Of a DNA stretch of 64,000 nt, positions 8,629-16,756 are shown piece after piece. How positions within the stretch are numbered: position 1 is the stretch's first letter; every line of letters starts with the position of its first letter. The DNA is taken from positions 776,093 to 840,092 of the forward strand of contig NZ_LT635492.1 of NCBI RefSeq assembly GCF_900120405.1, in the 5' to 3' direction. A program made the position numbers and the translations under genes. Source of the DNA: Urinicoccus massiliensis (GTDB taxonomy: Bacteria; Bacillota; Clostridia; Tissierellales; Peptoniphilaceae). Under the pieces are notes generated by a model. The model was not told the DNA's origin and did not search any database. It worked only from the letters and a program-made list of their open reading frames with translations.

Positions 8629-10048
8629 TTTTTATCATCCCTTCCAAGGCCTTTCCGTAGGAAAGACATACATTATCCTTAAAGTGGTCACTTGTCAATT
8701 GTAGACCCATATAGAGTCCATCTCCCAGAGGATAGGGCACAGACACAGCCGGTAGACCGGCAATATTTACCGGAACCGTACACAGGTCTGCACTGTAGAT
8801 TTCCACCGGGGTCATTTCTTGGTCAATGAGATAGGGCTTGACTGGGTAGGTTGGCGACAAGACCACATCATAATCTTCGAAAATCTTTTTGTAGTCGTCC
8901 ATAATTCCATGGCGGACTTGCAGGGCCTTGTCATAGTATTCCTTGGCCAGGTCCAAGGACAGGATATGGGTTCCAATCATAATCCGCCGCTTGACTTCAT
9001 CTCCAAAGCCCTCGCTTCTGGACTTGGTAAAGAGCTCGTTGATGTCGGAATAGTCCTTGGCCCGGTGGCCAAAACGCAGGCCGTCATAGCGACTCATGTT
9101 GGGAGCAATTTCCCCGTTCACCAGGATATGGTAGACGATAATGGCGTATTGAAGGTTCTTGGTTTCCACCCGGTCCACTTGGGCGCCTCTGTCTTTGAGC
9201 TTGGCCAGGACCTCTTCAAAGGCCTTTTTGATGTCCGGATCCATTTCCATATCCATATGACAATCAGCCACAGCAATCTTCATCTTGGACAGGTCAATGT
9301 CCTCCAACTTTTTAAAGACGTCATTGCCCAAGGCTGTTGCATCTTTTTCGTCGGCCCCTTGCATGATGTCCAATAAAAGGGCCACGTCATCTATATTTTT
9401 TCCAATGACTCCAGGTTGGTCAAAGGTGTTGGCCATGGAGGCAACTCCTGACCGGGAGATGGACCCGTAGGAGGGTTTCATACCAGGCAGGCCACAAAAA
9501 GTTGCTGGTTGCCGGACACTTCCTCCAGTGTCGGTACCCACAGCCAAAAGGCAGGAGTCCATGGCTACAGAAGCCCCGGCTCCACCACTAGACCCTCCAG
9601 CTACCCTGGTGGGGTCCAAGGGGTTTTTGGTTACGCCGAAATAAGAATTTTTCGTAGAGGACCCCATGGCAAATTCGTCCAGGTTGGTCTTGCCAATAAT
9701 GACGGCGTCTTGGGCCAAAATCTTGTCCACAAGACTGGCTTGGTAGGGGGGAACAAAGTCTTCCAACATTCGGGAGGCGCAGGTCATCTTGATGTCTTTC
9801 ACAGCAATATTGTCCTTGATGGACACCGGCACCCCAAAAAGAGCCCCCAGGCCTTCCTTGTTTTTCAACTTTTGGTCCAGGCGCTTGGCCGTTTCCATGG
9901 CCAGGTCTTCTGTAATGGTGATGTAGGCATTGGTGTCCTTGTCTTTTTCCTTGACCTCTTTTAAGAGTTGGCCAATATAGTCGGTTACTGTCAATTGGCC
10001 ACTTTTATATTTTTCAATAAGTTGGTTTACAGATGTGATCTTTTCCAT
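8618..10048 (-). CDS. gatA: Asp-tRNA(Asn)/Glu-tRNA(Gln) amidotransferase subunit A
   Basis: This 476-residue amidase-signature protein supplies ammonia from glutamine to GatB. The Ser-cisSer-Lys triad can be read in PVSIKDNIAVKD (Lys), GGSSGGAGAS and GTDTGGSVRQPA. A TAGGAGG ribosome site precedes the ATG. It follows gatC by 8 bp and overlaps gatB by 11 bp, the standard gatCAB order. Confidence 0.97.
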   Translation of the reverse strand: MEKITSVNQLIEKYKSGQLTVTDYIGQLLKEVKEKDKDTNAYITITEDLAMETAKRLDQKLKNKEGLGALFGVPVSIKDNIAVKDIKMTCASRMLEDFVPPYQASLVDKILAQDAVIIGKTNLDEFAMGSSTKNSYFGVTKNPLDPTRVAGGSSGGAGASVAMDSCLLAVGTDTGGSVRQPATFCGLPGMKPSYGSISRSGVASMANTFDQPGVIGKNIDDVALLLDIMQGADEKDATALGNDVFKKLEDIDLSKMKIAVADCHMDMEMDPDIKKAFEEVLAKLKDRGAQVDRVETKNLQYAIIVYHILVNGEIAPNMSRYDGLRFGHRAKDYSDINELFTKSRSEGFGDEVKRRIMIGTHILSLDLAKEYYDKALQVRHGIMDDYKKIFEDYDVVLSPTYPVKPYLIDQEMTPVEIYSADLCTVPVNIAGLPAVSVPYPLGDGLYMGLQLTSDHFKDNVCLSYGKALEGMIKNDL

Positions 10049-10056
10049 AGGTCCTC

Positions 10057-10335
10057 CTAGTCTACATAGCGGATAATGTCAAAGTATCCGTATTTTTCAG
10101 ACTCAGTATTCCGAATTGCCTGGTCTTGACTGAAACTTTCCTTGACCTGGTCTTCCCTAAGGTGGGACCCCATTTCATTAACTTGGAAGGTTTTTGTGTC
10201 TTCCGTGGCCACTTGGCGAATTTGGTCCACAAAGTCCATGGTTTCGGAAAAAGAATCGGCAAATTTTGCCAGCTCTTCCTCGCTAAAGTCCAACTTGGCA
10301 ATGTTGGCAATGTGTTTTATTTCTTCTCTTTTCAT
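10057..10335 (-). CDS. gatC: Asp-tRNA(Asn)/Glu-tRNA(Gln) amidotransferase subunit C
   Basis: The 92-residue protein starts MKREEIKHIANIAKLDFSEEE, the classic GatC N-terminus, and ends with the extended segment that wraps GatA (LREDQVKES). It stabilises the GatA-GatB complex. Its ATG overlaps the ligA stop by 4 bp. Confidence 0.95.
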   Translation of the reverse strand: MKREEIKHIANIAKLDFSEEELAKFADSFSETMDFVDQIRQVATEDTKTFQVNEMGSHLREDQVKESFSQDQAIRNTESEKYGYFDIIRYVD

Positions 10336-12302
10336 TTTCCCACTCCTTTATTGAGCATTTCTTTATAGTCCTCTTCACTGATAATGGCCACGCCCAATTT
10401 TTGGGCCTCTTTGGCCTTAGACCCGGCCTTTTCTCCAGCCAAGACATAGTCGGTATTCTTGCTAACCGATGAGCTGGTCTTACCCCCCAGGCTTTGAATT
10501 TCTTCTTCCACCTGGCTTCTTTTTCTAGACAAGGACCCCGTTAAGACAAAGGTCTTGCCGGCAAAAATCTGGTCTTTTTCGCTGGCCTTAAAGTCTTGGA
10601 CTTGGATGCCAGACGCCTTGAGGTGGTCAAGCTCCTTGATGATTTCCGGGTCATGGAAAAAGGTCACTAGTTCTCGGGCTGTTACAGGTCCCATGTCAGG
10701 CACAGCTAAAATTTCTTCCTGGCTGGCCCTTCTTAAGGCTTCAAAAGATCCAAAGGCCCGGGCCAGGTCTTGGGCCCCCTTGGCTCCTACTTGACCAATG
10801 CCCAGGGCAAAGATAAAGTTGGCCAGGTCGGGGGTCTTGCTGGCTTCAATGGCCTCAATCAATTGCTGGGACCTCTTGTCGCCAAAGCCCTCCATGGACC
10901 GGAAGTCTTGAAAGTTTAAATCGTAAAGGTCCCCAATGGACCGGATATTTTTTTCTGTCATAAGCTTGGCCAGGGTCTTTTCCGACAGGCCTTCGATATT
11001 CATGGCTCCCCGTGAGCAAAAGTGCTTCATCTTGGCCAGGAGTTGGGGCTGGCAGGACAGGGAGTTGGGACAGAAGATGTGGACCCCCTCTTGGACAATT
11101 TCTGCATGGCAGTAGGGGCAGTGGTCCGGTTTTTGAATTTTCTCCTTGGGTCCATCTGAAGGTAGGACTCCCATGATTTCTGGAATCACGTCATTGCTCC
11201 GCCGCAAAAGAATCCGGGCTCCAATTTCCACTTTTTTTCTTAAAATATCGTCATAGTTGTTCAAGGTGGCCCGGCGGATGGTGACTCCCTCAATGTCCAC
11301 TGGGTCGAATTCCGCCGTGGGAGTGACCTTGCCCGTCCGGCCCACATTCCAATGGACCTCCCGCAAGATGCTGGTAGCCTCCTTGGCGGCAAATTTATAG
11401 GCAATGGCCCAGCGGGGAAACTTGTTGGTAAACCCTAAAAGCTCCCGGGCTCCCATGTCGTTGATCTTAACCACCACTCCGTCAATGAGCACGTCCAGGT
11501 CCTTCCGAAAACCCTCGACTTGACGAATTCGTTTAAAAACTCCCTCCAGGGATTTTTCCAAATGGATAAAGGGGTGGACCCTCAGACCCAGGCTGCGAAT
11601 TTTTTCCTTCATCTCCAGGTCTGTGGCAAATCCCGGCCCAGTCTTGTAGCCGATATTGTAAAAATAGGCCGTAAGGCTTCTTTCCTTCACCACATTGGGG
11701 TCCAGGTTTCTCAGGGCACCGGCAGCGGCATTCCTTGCATTTTTCAAGGGCTCTTGGGCCGTCTTGTTGTAGTCTTCCAAGGCCTTTAGGGGCATCAAAC
11801 CCTCCCCTTGGATCTCCATGGTCTCCTTGTCCGCAATGGACAGGGGGATGGAGGGAATCCGACGGATTTGCTCTAAAATTTCTTCCCCTACTTGGCCATC
11901 TCCCCGGGTGGCAGCATGGGTTAAAATTCCATCTTCGTAGGTGACGTTGATCGTCAGACCGTCAAATTTTAACTCCACCACATAGCCTGGGTCTTTTTGG
12001 TAGCCAGCTTCTTCTAATAATTTTCGGTTTCGGCTCTCCCAGGCCTCCAGGGCCTCAAAAGTCTGGGCCTTGTCCAAGGAATAGAGTTGACCCCGGTGGG
12101 TGTATTTTTGAAAGTCCTCCAGGATTTTGTCCCCTACCCGGAGGCTGGGACTGTCTGCCAGGACCCTTCCTGTTTCTTTTTCCTCTTGGACCAAGCGGTC
12201 GTAAAGACGGTCGTATTCCCCATCGCTCACCAGGGGTTGGTCCAGGGTGTAGTAGGCGTGGGACCACTTGTTCAGGGTCGCCACCATTTCTTCCATGGTC
12301 AT
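10332..12302 (-). CDS. ligA: NAD-dependent DNA ligase
   Basis: A 656-residue LigA with the NAD-binding Ia region (YDRLYDRL), the adenylation motif ELKFDG with nucleophile lysine near residue 109, an OB-fold, a four-cysteine zinc finger (CPYC...CPNSLSC), helix-hairpin-helix repeats (LGIGQVGAKGAQDLA) and a C-terminal BRCT domain (about 580-656). It seals nicks in replication and repair. It overlaps pcrA by 4 bp upstream and gatC by 4 bp downstream, giving the familiar pcrA-ligA-gatCAB order. Confidence 0.97.
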   Translation of the reverse strand: MTMEEMVATLNKWSHAYYTLDQPLVSDGEYDRLYDRLVQEEKETGRVLADSPSLRVGDKILEDFQKYTHRGQLYSLDKAQTFEALEAWESRNRKLLEEAGYQKDPGYVVELKFDGLTINVTYEDGILTHAATRGDGQVGEEILEQIRRIPSIPLSIADKETMEIQGEGLMPLKALEDYNKTAQEPLKNARNAAAGALRNLDPNVVKERSLTAYFYNIGYKTGPGFATDLEMKEKIRSLGLRVHPFIHLEKSLEGVFKRIRQVEGFRKDLDVLIDGVVVKINDMGARELLGFTNKFPRWAIAYKFAAKEATSILREVHWNVGRTGKVTPTAEFDPVDIEGVTIRRATLNNYDDILRKKVEIGARILLRRSNDVIPEIMGVLPSDGPKEKIQKPDHCPYCHAEIVQEGVHIFCPNSLSCQPQLLAKMKHFCSRGAMNIEGLSEKTLAKLMTEKNIRSIGDLYDLNFQDFRSMEGFGDKRSQQLIEAIEASKTPDLANFIFALGIGQVGAKGAQDLARAFGSFEALRRASQEEILAVPDMGPVTARELVTFFHDPEIIKELDHLKASGIQVQDFKASEKDQIFAGKTFVLTGSLSRKRSQVEEEIQSLGGKTSSSVSKNTDYVLAGEKAGSKAKEAQKLGVAIISEEDYKEMLNKGVGK

Positions 12303-14527
12303 GATTTCACCACCTCTATAGGGGCAAAGGAAAGCAGGAGCTTTTTCAGGCCCTTGCCTTCAAAAGAAATAACAACTTCCGTATCCTGGCCCTTGGCTTG
12401 GAGGGAAACCACCATGCCCTGGCCAAACTTCTTGTGGCGGACCTTGGACCCAATCCGGATGTCTTCCTTGGTCTTGGATTGGTAGGCTGGGTCCTGCTTG
12501 GGCCCCTTTTGGTAACTAGCTCCCTCTCCCTTGTACTTAGACACTTGGAGGTAGTCAGACCGGCCGGTGGATACTTCTTGACTTGCACCATAACTATTAT
12601 AGGCTTGGACCCGGTGGAGGTCTTGGCCCATTTCATCAATAAAACGGCTGGGCATATTCATAACGGTTTTCCCATACATGGTCCGGTTCCTAGCTGAAGA
12701 AATGTAGAGTTCCTTCTTGGCCCGGGTAATGGCCACATAGCAAAGTCGTCTTTCTTCTTCCACATTGGCCTCGTCTTCTTCCAGGCTCATGGCCGAAGGG
12801 AAGACCCGCTCTTCCATTCCCACCAAAAAGACCAGGGGAAATTCCAGACCCTTGGCTGCATGGACCGTCATTAATTGAACACTGCCCTGGGATTCGTCCG
12901 TCTTGTCCACGTCGGACAAGAGGGACAGGGAGGTTAAAAATGCCTCCAGGCCATCTTCCGGATTTTCCTTTTCATAATTTTGCCCTGCTGTAACTAATTC
13001 CTGGATGTTGTCCATCCGGTTTCTGGCCTCCAGGGTATTTTCTTCCTTGAGACTGTCCAGGTACTGGCTTTCGTAAATCACTGCCTCCATGATTTCAGAA
13101 ATGGTCAAGTCCTTGGCCTTTTCTTGGAGGAGGTGGACCAGCTGGACAAATTTTTCAATATTTTTCTTGGCCCGGATCTTGGTCTGGCCGTCCTCAACCA
13201 GGTCTTCCATCACCTGGAAGATGGACTTGTTTTCTTGCCCTGCCAGGACCCTTAATTGGTCCAGGGTGGATTCGCCAATTCCCCGCTTGGGAACATTCAC
13301 CACCCGGGCCAGGGACAGGTCGTCTTGGGGGTTGGCCAAGAGGGTCATGTAGGCCAAAACATCCTTGACTTCCTTGCGGTCATAGAACTTTAGGCCCCCT
13401 ACTACCTTGTAGGGAATTCCCTCCTGGATTAAGTATTCTTCAAAGCCCCGGGATTGGGCATTGGTCCGGTAGAGGATGGCCATGTCTGAAAAAGAATGGC
13501 CCTTGTTGTGCCTTTGGATGATTTGGTTGACCACGTCCTTGTTTTCTTCTTGGGAGTGGCTGTATTCCCTGTATTCCACCAAGTGGCCCTCTTCCAGGTC
13601 CGTCCAAAGCTTCTTGTCCCGCCGCTTGGGATTGTTGGAAATCACCTTGTTGGCTATGGACAGGATATTTTTCGTGGACCGGTAGTTTTGTTCCAAGAGG
13701 ATGACCTTGGCCTGGGGAAAGTCCTTTTCAAAATTTAAAATATTGGAAATATCCGCCCCCCGCCAGGCGTAAATGGACTGGTCATTGTCCCCCACCACCG
13801 TCAGGTTGGGGTCCGGCTGGCAAAGCAGCTGGATCAATTGGTATTGGGTGGCGTTGGTGTCCTGGTACTCGTCTACAAAAATATAGTTAAAGTGGAATTG
13901 GTAGTAGGTCCGGACCTCCTGGTCCTCTTTTAAGAGTTGGACCGTATAGAGGAGGATGTCGTCAAAGTCCATGGCATTATTCTCTCTTAACTTCTTTTGG
14001 TAGGCCCGGTAGATTTCAATGACCTTTTCCTCGTAAAAGTTGCCACTGGCCTGGGGGTCCAGGTCCCGGGCCATGATGCCTTGGTTCTTGTAGTTGTTAA
14101 TAGCTGCCAGGATGGACTTTTCCTTAAACATGTCCTTGGCCAGGTTCATCTCCTTGACCGTTTCCTTAACAGCCCTTAATTGGTCCGACCGGTCATAGAT
14201 GGAAAACTGGCTGTCAAAACCCAGCCGGTCGTGGTAGCGTCTTAAGATTCGAACACAAATGGCGTGGAAGGTCCCAATCCAAAGTCCTTGAACAGAGGCA
14301 TCCAAAAGGGCCTCCACCCGGTCCTTCATCTCCTTGGCTGCCTTGTTGGTAAAGGTAAAGGCCAAAATTTCATAGGGGCTAACCCCCTTTTCTTGGATTA
14401 AATAGGCGATTTTTTGGGTTACGGTCTTGGTCTTGCCAGACCCAGCTCCCGCCAGGATCAAAAGAGGACCCTGGGTTTGTAAAACAGCTTCTTTTTGCTC
14501 TTTATTTAATGAATCAATTTGGCTCAT
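12299..14527 (-). CDS. pcrA: UvrD/PcrA family DNA helicase
   Basis: A superfamily 1 3'-5' helicase of 742 residues. Walker A is LAGAGSGKTKTV, motif II is VDEYQDTNATQYQ, followed by GDNDQSIYAWRGA, LEQNYRS, VQLMTVHAAKGLEFPLVFLVG and VAITRAKK. The C-terminal KKFGQGMVVS tail matches the PcrA RNA-polymerase-binding segment. The start MSQIDSLNKEQ is preferred over an upstream ATG because AAGGAT precedes it at good spacing and it leaves 1 bp after the previous stop. Confidence 0.96.
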   Translation of the reverse strand: MSQIDSLNKEQKEAVLQTQGPLLILAGAGSGKTKTVTQKIAYLIQEKGVSPYEILAFTFTNKAAKEMKDRVEALLDASVQGLWIGTFHAICVRILRRYHDRLGFDSQFSIYDRSDQLRAVKETVKEMNLAKDMFKEKSILAAINNYKNQGIMARDLDPQASGNFYEEKVIEIYRAYQKKLRENNAMDFDDILLYTVQLLKEDQEVRTYYQFHFNYIFVDEYQDTNATQYQLIQLLCQPDPNLTVVGDNDQSIYAWRGADISNILNFEKDFPQAKVILLEQNYRSTKNILSIANKVISNNPKRRDKKLWTDLEEGHLVEYREYSHSQEENKDVVNQIIQRHNKGHSFSDMAILYRTNAQSRGFEEYLIQEGIPYKVVGGLKFYDRKEVKDVLAYMTLLANPQDDLSLARVVNVPKRGIGESTLDQLRVLAGQENKSIFQVMEDLVEDGQTKIRAKKNIEKFVQLVHLLQEKAKDLTISEIMEAVIYESQYLDSLKEENTLEARNRMDNIQELVTAGQNYEKENPEDGLEAFLTSLSLLSDVDKTDESQGSVQLMTVHAAKGLEFPLVFLVGMEERVFPSAMSLEEDEANVEEERRLCYVAITRAKKELYISSARNRTMYGKTVMNMPSRFIDEMGQDLHRVQAYNSYGASQEVSTGRSDYLQVSKYKGEGASYQKGPKQDPAYQSKTKEDIRIGSKVRHKKFGQGMVVSLQAKGQDTEVVISFEGKGLKKLLLSFAPIEVVKS

Positions 14528-14528
14528 C

Positions 14529-15239
14529 TTATCCTTCACTTTCATCTGTTTGCTTCAATTCTTCCACCCAATGGTTCAAGAGGATGCTGGCTAAAAAATA
14601 CCCAGCCACCGGCGGCACAAAAGACAGGCTCCCCGGCTTGGACGTCTTGGGAAAATCCTCCGACCTCTGGGGACTTTCCTGGGAGAAAACCACAGGAAAA
14701 TCTTTTATCCCCGCCTCCTTACACTTGCGGCGCAGGACCCGGGCCAGGGGGTCTACCTGGGTCTTATAGAGACTTCCAATCTCAATCTTTTCAGGATGGC
14801 ACTTGTTCCCCATCCCCATAGAGGACAGGAGAAAAAATCCCCTTTCCTGGGCAAAACCATAGAGGGAAAGCTTGGCCCCAACATCGTCAATACAATCCAC
14901 CACCCCATCATAGGAGTCTGTAAAAAGAGAAAAATCCTCCTTTACCATGATCTCATGGACTTGGACCTGGGCCTGGGGGTTAATATCCAGGACCCTTTCC
15001 TTGGCCACCTGGACCTTGGGCCGACCCAGAGTCTTTTCCGTAGCCAAAAGTTGCCGGTTGAGGTTGCTGGAATCAAAGACATCCCCATCCACCAGGGTAA
15101 AGTGGCCCACATTTAACCGGGCCAGGGCTTCCAGGCAGGCTCCCCCCACTCCCCCGAGACCAAAAATTAAAACTTTTTTGTCTTTTAGGGCCTCTTGAGC
15201 CCCTTTCCCAATGATCATTTGGCTGCGAATTGTATCCAT
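14529..15239 (-). CDS. tcdA: tRNA threonylcarbamoyladenosine dehydratase (TcdA/CsdL-like)
   Basis: This 236-residue ThiF/E1-like protein has the ATP-binding motif VLIFGLGGVGGACLEALAR, the DGDVFDSSNLNRQ adenylation motif and VVDCIDDVGAKLSLY, all close to TcdA, which cyclises t6A37 in tRNAs using ATP. The N-terminus and length fit TcdA rather than ThiF or MoeB. It is the first gene of the pcrA-ligA-gatCAB unit, with CAGGAGGAAG before the ATG. A further role cannot be excluded because E1-like proteins are diverse. Confidence 0.88.
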   Translation of the reverse strand: MDTIRSQMIIGKGAQEALKDKKVLIFGLGGVGGACLEALARLNVGHFTLVDGDVFDSSNLNRQLLATEKTLGRPKVQVAKERVLDINPQAQVQVHEIMVKEDFSLFTDSYDGVVDCIDDVGAKLSLYGFAQERGFFLLSSMGMGNKCHPEKIEIGSLYKTQVDPLARVLRRKCKEAGIKDFPVVFSQESPQRSEDFPKTSKPGSLSFVPPVAGYFLASILLNHWVEELKQTDESEG

Positions 15240-15264
15240 ACTTCCTCCTGTCTATATCTTATTA

Positions 15265-15273
15265 ATTATACCA
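15265..15273 (-). promoter_or_regulatory. Extended -10 promoter for the tcdA-pcrA-ligA-gatCAB unit
   Basis: The minus strand reads TTATGGTATAAT, a consensus -10 with TGn extension, about 25 bp before the ATG and ahead of the CAGGAGGAAG ribosome site. No convincing -35 is seen. Confidence 0.65.
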
Positions 15274-15363
15274 TAAGTCACCGGGCCTTGACTTGGATTT
15301 TGCCATAAAATCTGGCAAAGATAAGGCCCCTTAAAAAGAAAATTCCCTGGCCTTCTTTAGGGC

Positions 15364-15390
15364 AAAAAAAAGCATGGATTTCTCCATGCT
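15364..15390 (-). terminator. Rho-independent terminator of the surface protein gene, displaced by an IS
   Basis: An 8-bp perfect stem (AGCATGGA/TCCATGCT, loop TTTC) is followed on the minus strand by seven T residues. It is correctly oriented for the giant surface protein gene, whose stop codon is now about 1.37 kb away because an IS lies between. Confidence 0.8.
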
Positions 15391-15398
15391 TTAAAAAA
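15391..15398. repeat. Target site duplication of the IS, left copy
   Basis: TTAAAAAA directly abuts the left inverted repeat and is repeated exactly at 16749-16756. Eight bp is the usual duplication for ISL3-family elements. Confidence 0.85.
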
Positions 15399-15406
15399 GG
15401 TTCTAT

Positions 15407-15448
15407 AATAAATGTTGGGGTCCCCCTAGACTCCAACATTTATTTTTT
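15407..15448 (+). terminator. Terminator-like hairpin at the IS left end
   Basis: Twelve-base arms AATAAATGTTGG and CCAACATTTATT are followed by T6 on the plus strand, upstream of the transposase gene. It could block outside transcription from entering the transposase gene. Confidence 0.55.
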
Positions 15449-15521
15449 GCCATAAAAAATGCACTTATCTCTTTTTTCCTTTACAATAAAGTTACCACAA
15501 CAAAATGAAAGGGTGAGATAA

Positions 15522-16703
15522 GTGCAAAACTATACTAACACAAATCTATTGAATTTAAAAGGTGTCTCTATTGACGAGGTGGTCTCTTTTGATGACCACA
15601 TTGATGTAAAACTCCATTCTTTATACAAGGAGGGACTTTGTCCTGTTTGTGGTCATAAGACCTCTCGCATCCATGATTATCGTCTGCAAAGGATCCAACA
15701 CACGCCTATTGGCTTACGGAAGGTCTTTCTTTTTCTTCGGAAGAAACGCTTTGTTTGTCCTCATTGTCAGAAGCGCTTTTATGAGTCTTTGGATTTCTTA
15801 GCTCCTTATTCTAGACGGACTAAGGATCTCCACTTCTTTATCCAAGACCAATTAAAACAGGTCCGGTCTTTATCTTCTATTGCCAAGGACTTGGGTTTAT
15901 CTTCCTCTTGTCTCACAAGCTATCTAAAGTTGGCTCCAAGGAGGCGGCCAAATCTTCCTCGGGTCTTAAGTATGGATGAGTTTAAGGGAAATGCTGGTGG
16001 GGATAAATACCAATGTATTTTAGTGGATCCAATCCATCACCAGGTACTGGATATTTTACCCTCTCGACGAAAGAAGGCTTTAATGGACTACTTTTCTTCT
16101 TTTCCCAAGGAAGAACGAAGAAGGGTGAAGTATGTGGTTATGGATATGAGTCATCTTTTCTACGCCGTCTTAAAGGAATTCTTCCCTCAGGCAACCTTCA
16201 TTGCGGATAAGTTTCATTTTGCCAGACAAGTCTTTTGGGCCTTAGAGAATGTCCGCAAGACACGACAAAAGACAAGGGATGCAAAGTATCGCCTCTACTT
16301 TAAACGGTCCAAGTCCATCCTACGGAAAAAAGGCAGTCGGCTAAGCCCCGAAGAAAAAGAAAAGCTGGAACTAATGCTTTGGCAAGACAAGGAAATCAAA
16401 GAAGCTTATCTCTTAAAAGAACGCTTTTATGACGTCTTAGATGCCTCCAGCAAAGAAGAAGCAAGACAGGCCTTAGACAAGTGGCTGTGGGTTGCTAAAG
16501 AAAGTGGATTAAAGGAATTTAAAGCCAGTATTCGGGCCTATGAAAACTGGAAAGAAGAAATCCTAAACGCCTTTTCCACAGGCATCACCAATGGACAAAC
16601 AGAAGGCTTTAACAACAAAATCAAAGTGATTAAACGGGTTTCCTATGGGTATCGGAATTTTGAGAACTTTAAGAGTCGCATTTTAATGGTCTTTCGAGCA
16701 TAA
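15522..16703 (+). CDS. ISL3-family transposase
   Basis: The 393-residue protein has an N-terminal zinc-binding region (CPVCGHKTSRIHDYR and CPHCQKRF), then a DDE transposase domain with MDEFKGNAGGDKYQC (first Asp), the FIADKFHFAR segment (second Asp) and TNGQTEGFNNKIK (Glu). This order is diagnostic of ISL3. The start is a GTG at the base of a GAAAGGGTGAG ribosome site. It is the only plus-strand gene in the chromosomal part, and its codon choice resembles the host. Confidence 0.95.
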   Translation: MQNYTNTNLLNLKGVSIDEVVSFDDHIDVKLHSLYKEGLCPVCGHKTSRIHDYRLQRIQHTPIGLRKVFLFLRKKRFVCPHCQKRFYESLDFLAPYSRRTKDLHFFIQDQLKQVRSLSSIAKDLGLSSSCLTSYLKLAPRRRPNLPRVLSMDEFKGNAGGDKYQCILVDPIHHQVLDILPSRRKKALMDYFSSFPKEERRRVKYVVMDMSHLFYAVLKEFFPQATFIADKFHFARQVFWALENVRKTRQKTRDAKYRLYFKRSKSILRKKGSRLSPEEKEKLELMLWQDKEIKEAYLLKERFYDVLDASSKEEARQALDKWLWVAKESGLKEFKASIRAYENWKEEILNAFSTGITNGQTEGFNNKIKVIKRVSYGYRNFENFKSRILMVFRA

Positions 16704-16748
16704 GAAAGGGGCGAGAATAGATCTCACCCCAACATTTGACAAAGAGCC

Positions 16749-16756
16749 TTAAAAAA
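16749..16756. repeat. Target site duplication of the IS, right copy
   Basis: TTAAAAAA, identical to the left copy at 15391-15398, directly follows the right inverted repeat and directly precedes the stop codon of the surface protein gene. Confidence 0.85.

Larger units (their letters stand above)
15399..16748 (+). mobile_element. ISL3-family insertion sequence, complete
   Basis: A 1,350-bp element with imperfect terminal inverted repeats. The left end starts GGTTCT and the right end, read inward, starts GGCTCT; both continue into a shared AAATGTTGGGGT. It is flanked by an exact 8-bp duplication, TTAAAAAA. One intact transposase gene fills it. The insertion lies 8 bp beyond the stop codon of the surface protein gene and splits that gene from its terminator. 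The intact repeats and duplication suggest a recent insertion. Confidence 0.93.

Noticed and set aside
400-15200. Many plus-strand open frames of 60-190 codons opposite the housekeeping genes
   Set aside because: They lie inside conserved genes, have no domains or ribosome sites and arise from the codon bias of the minus-strand genes.
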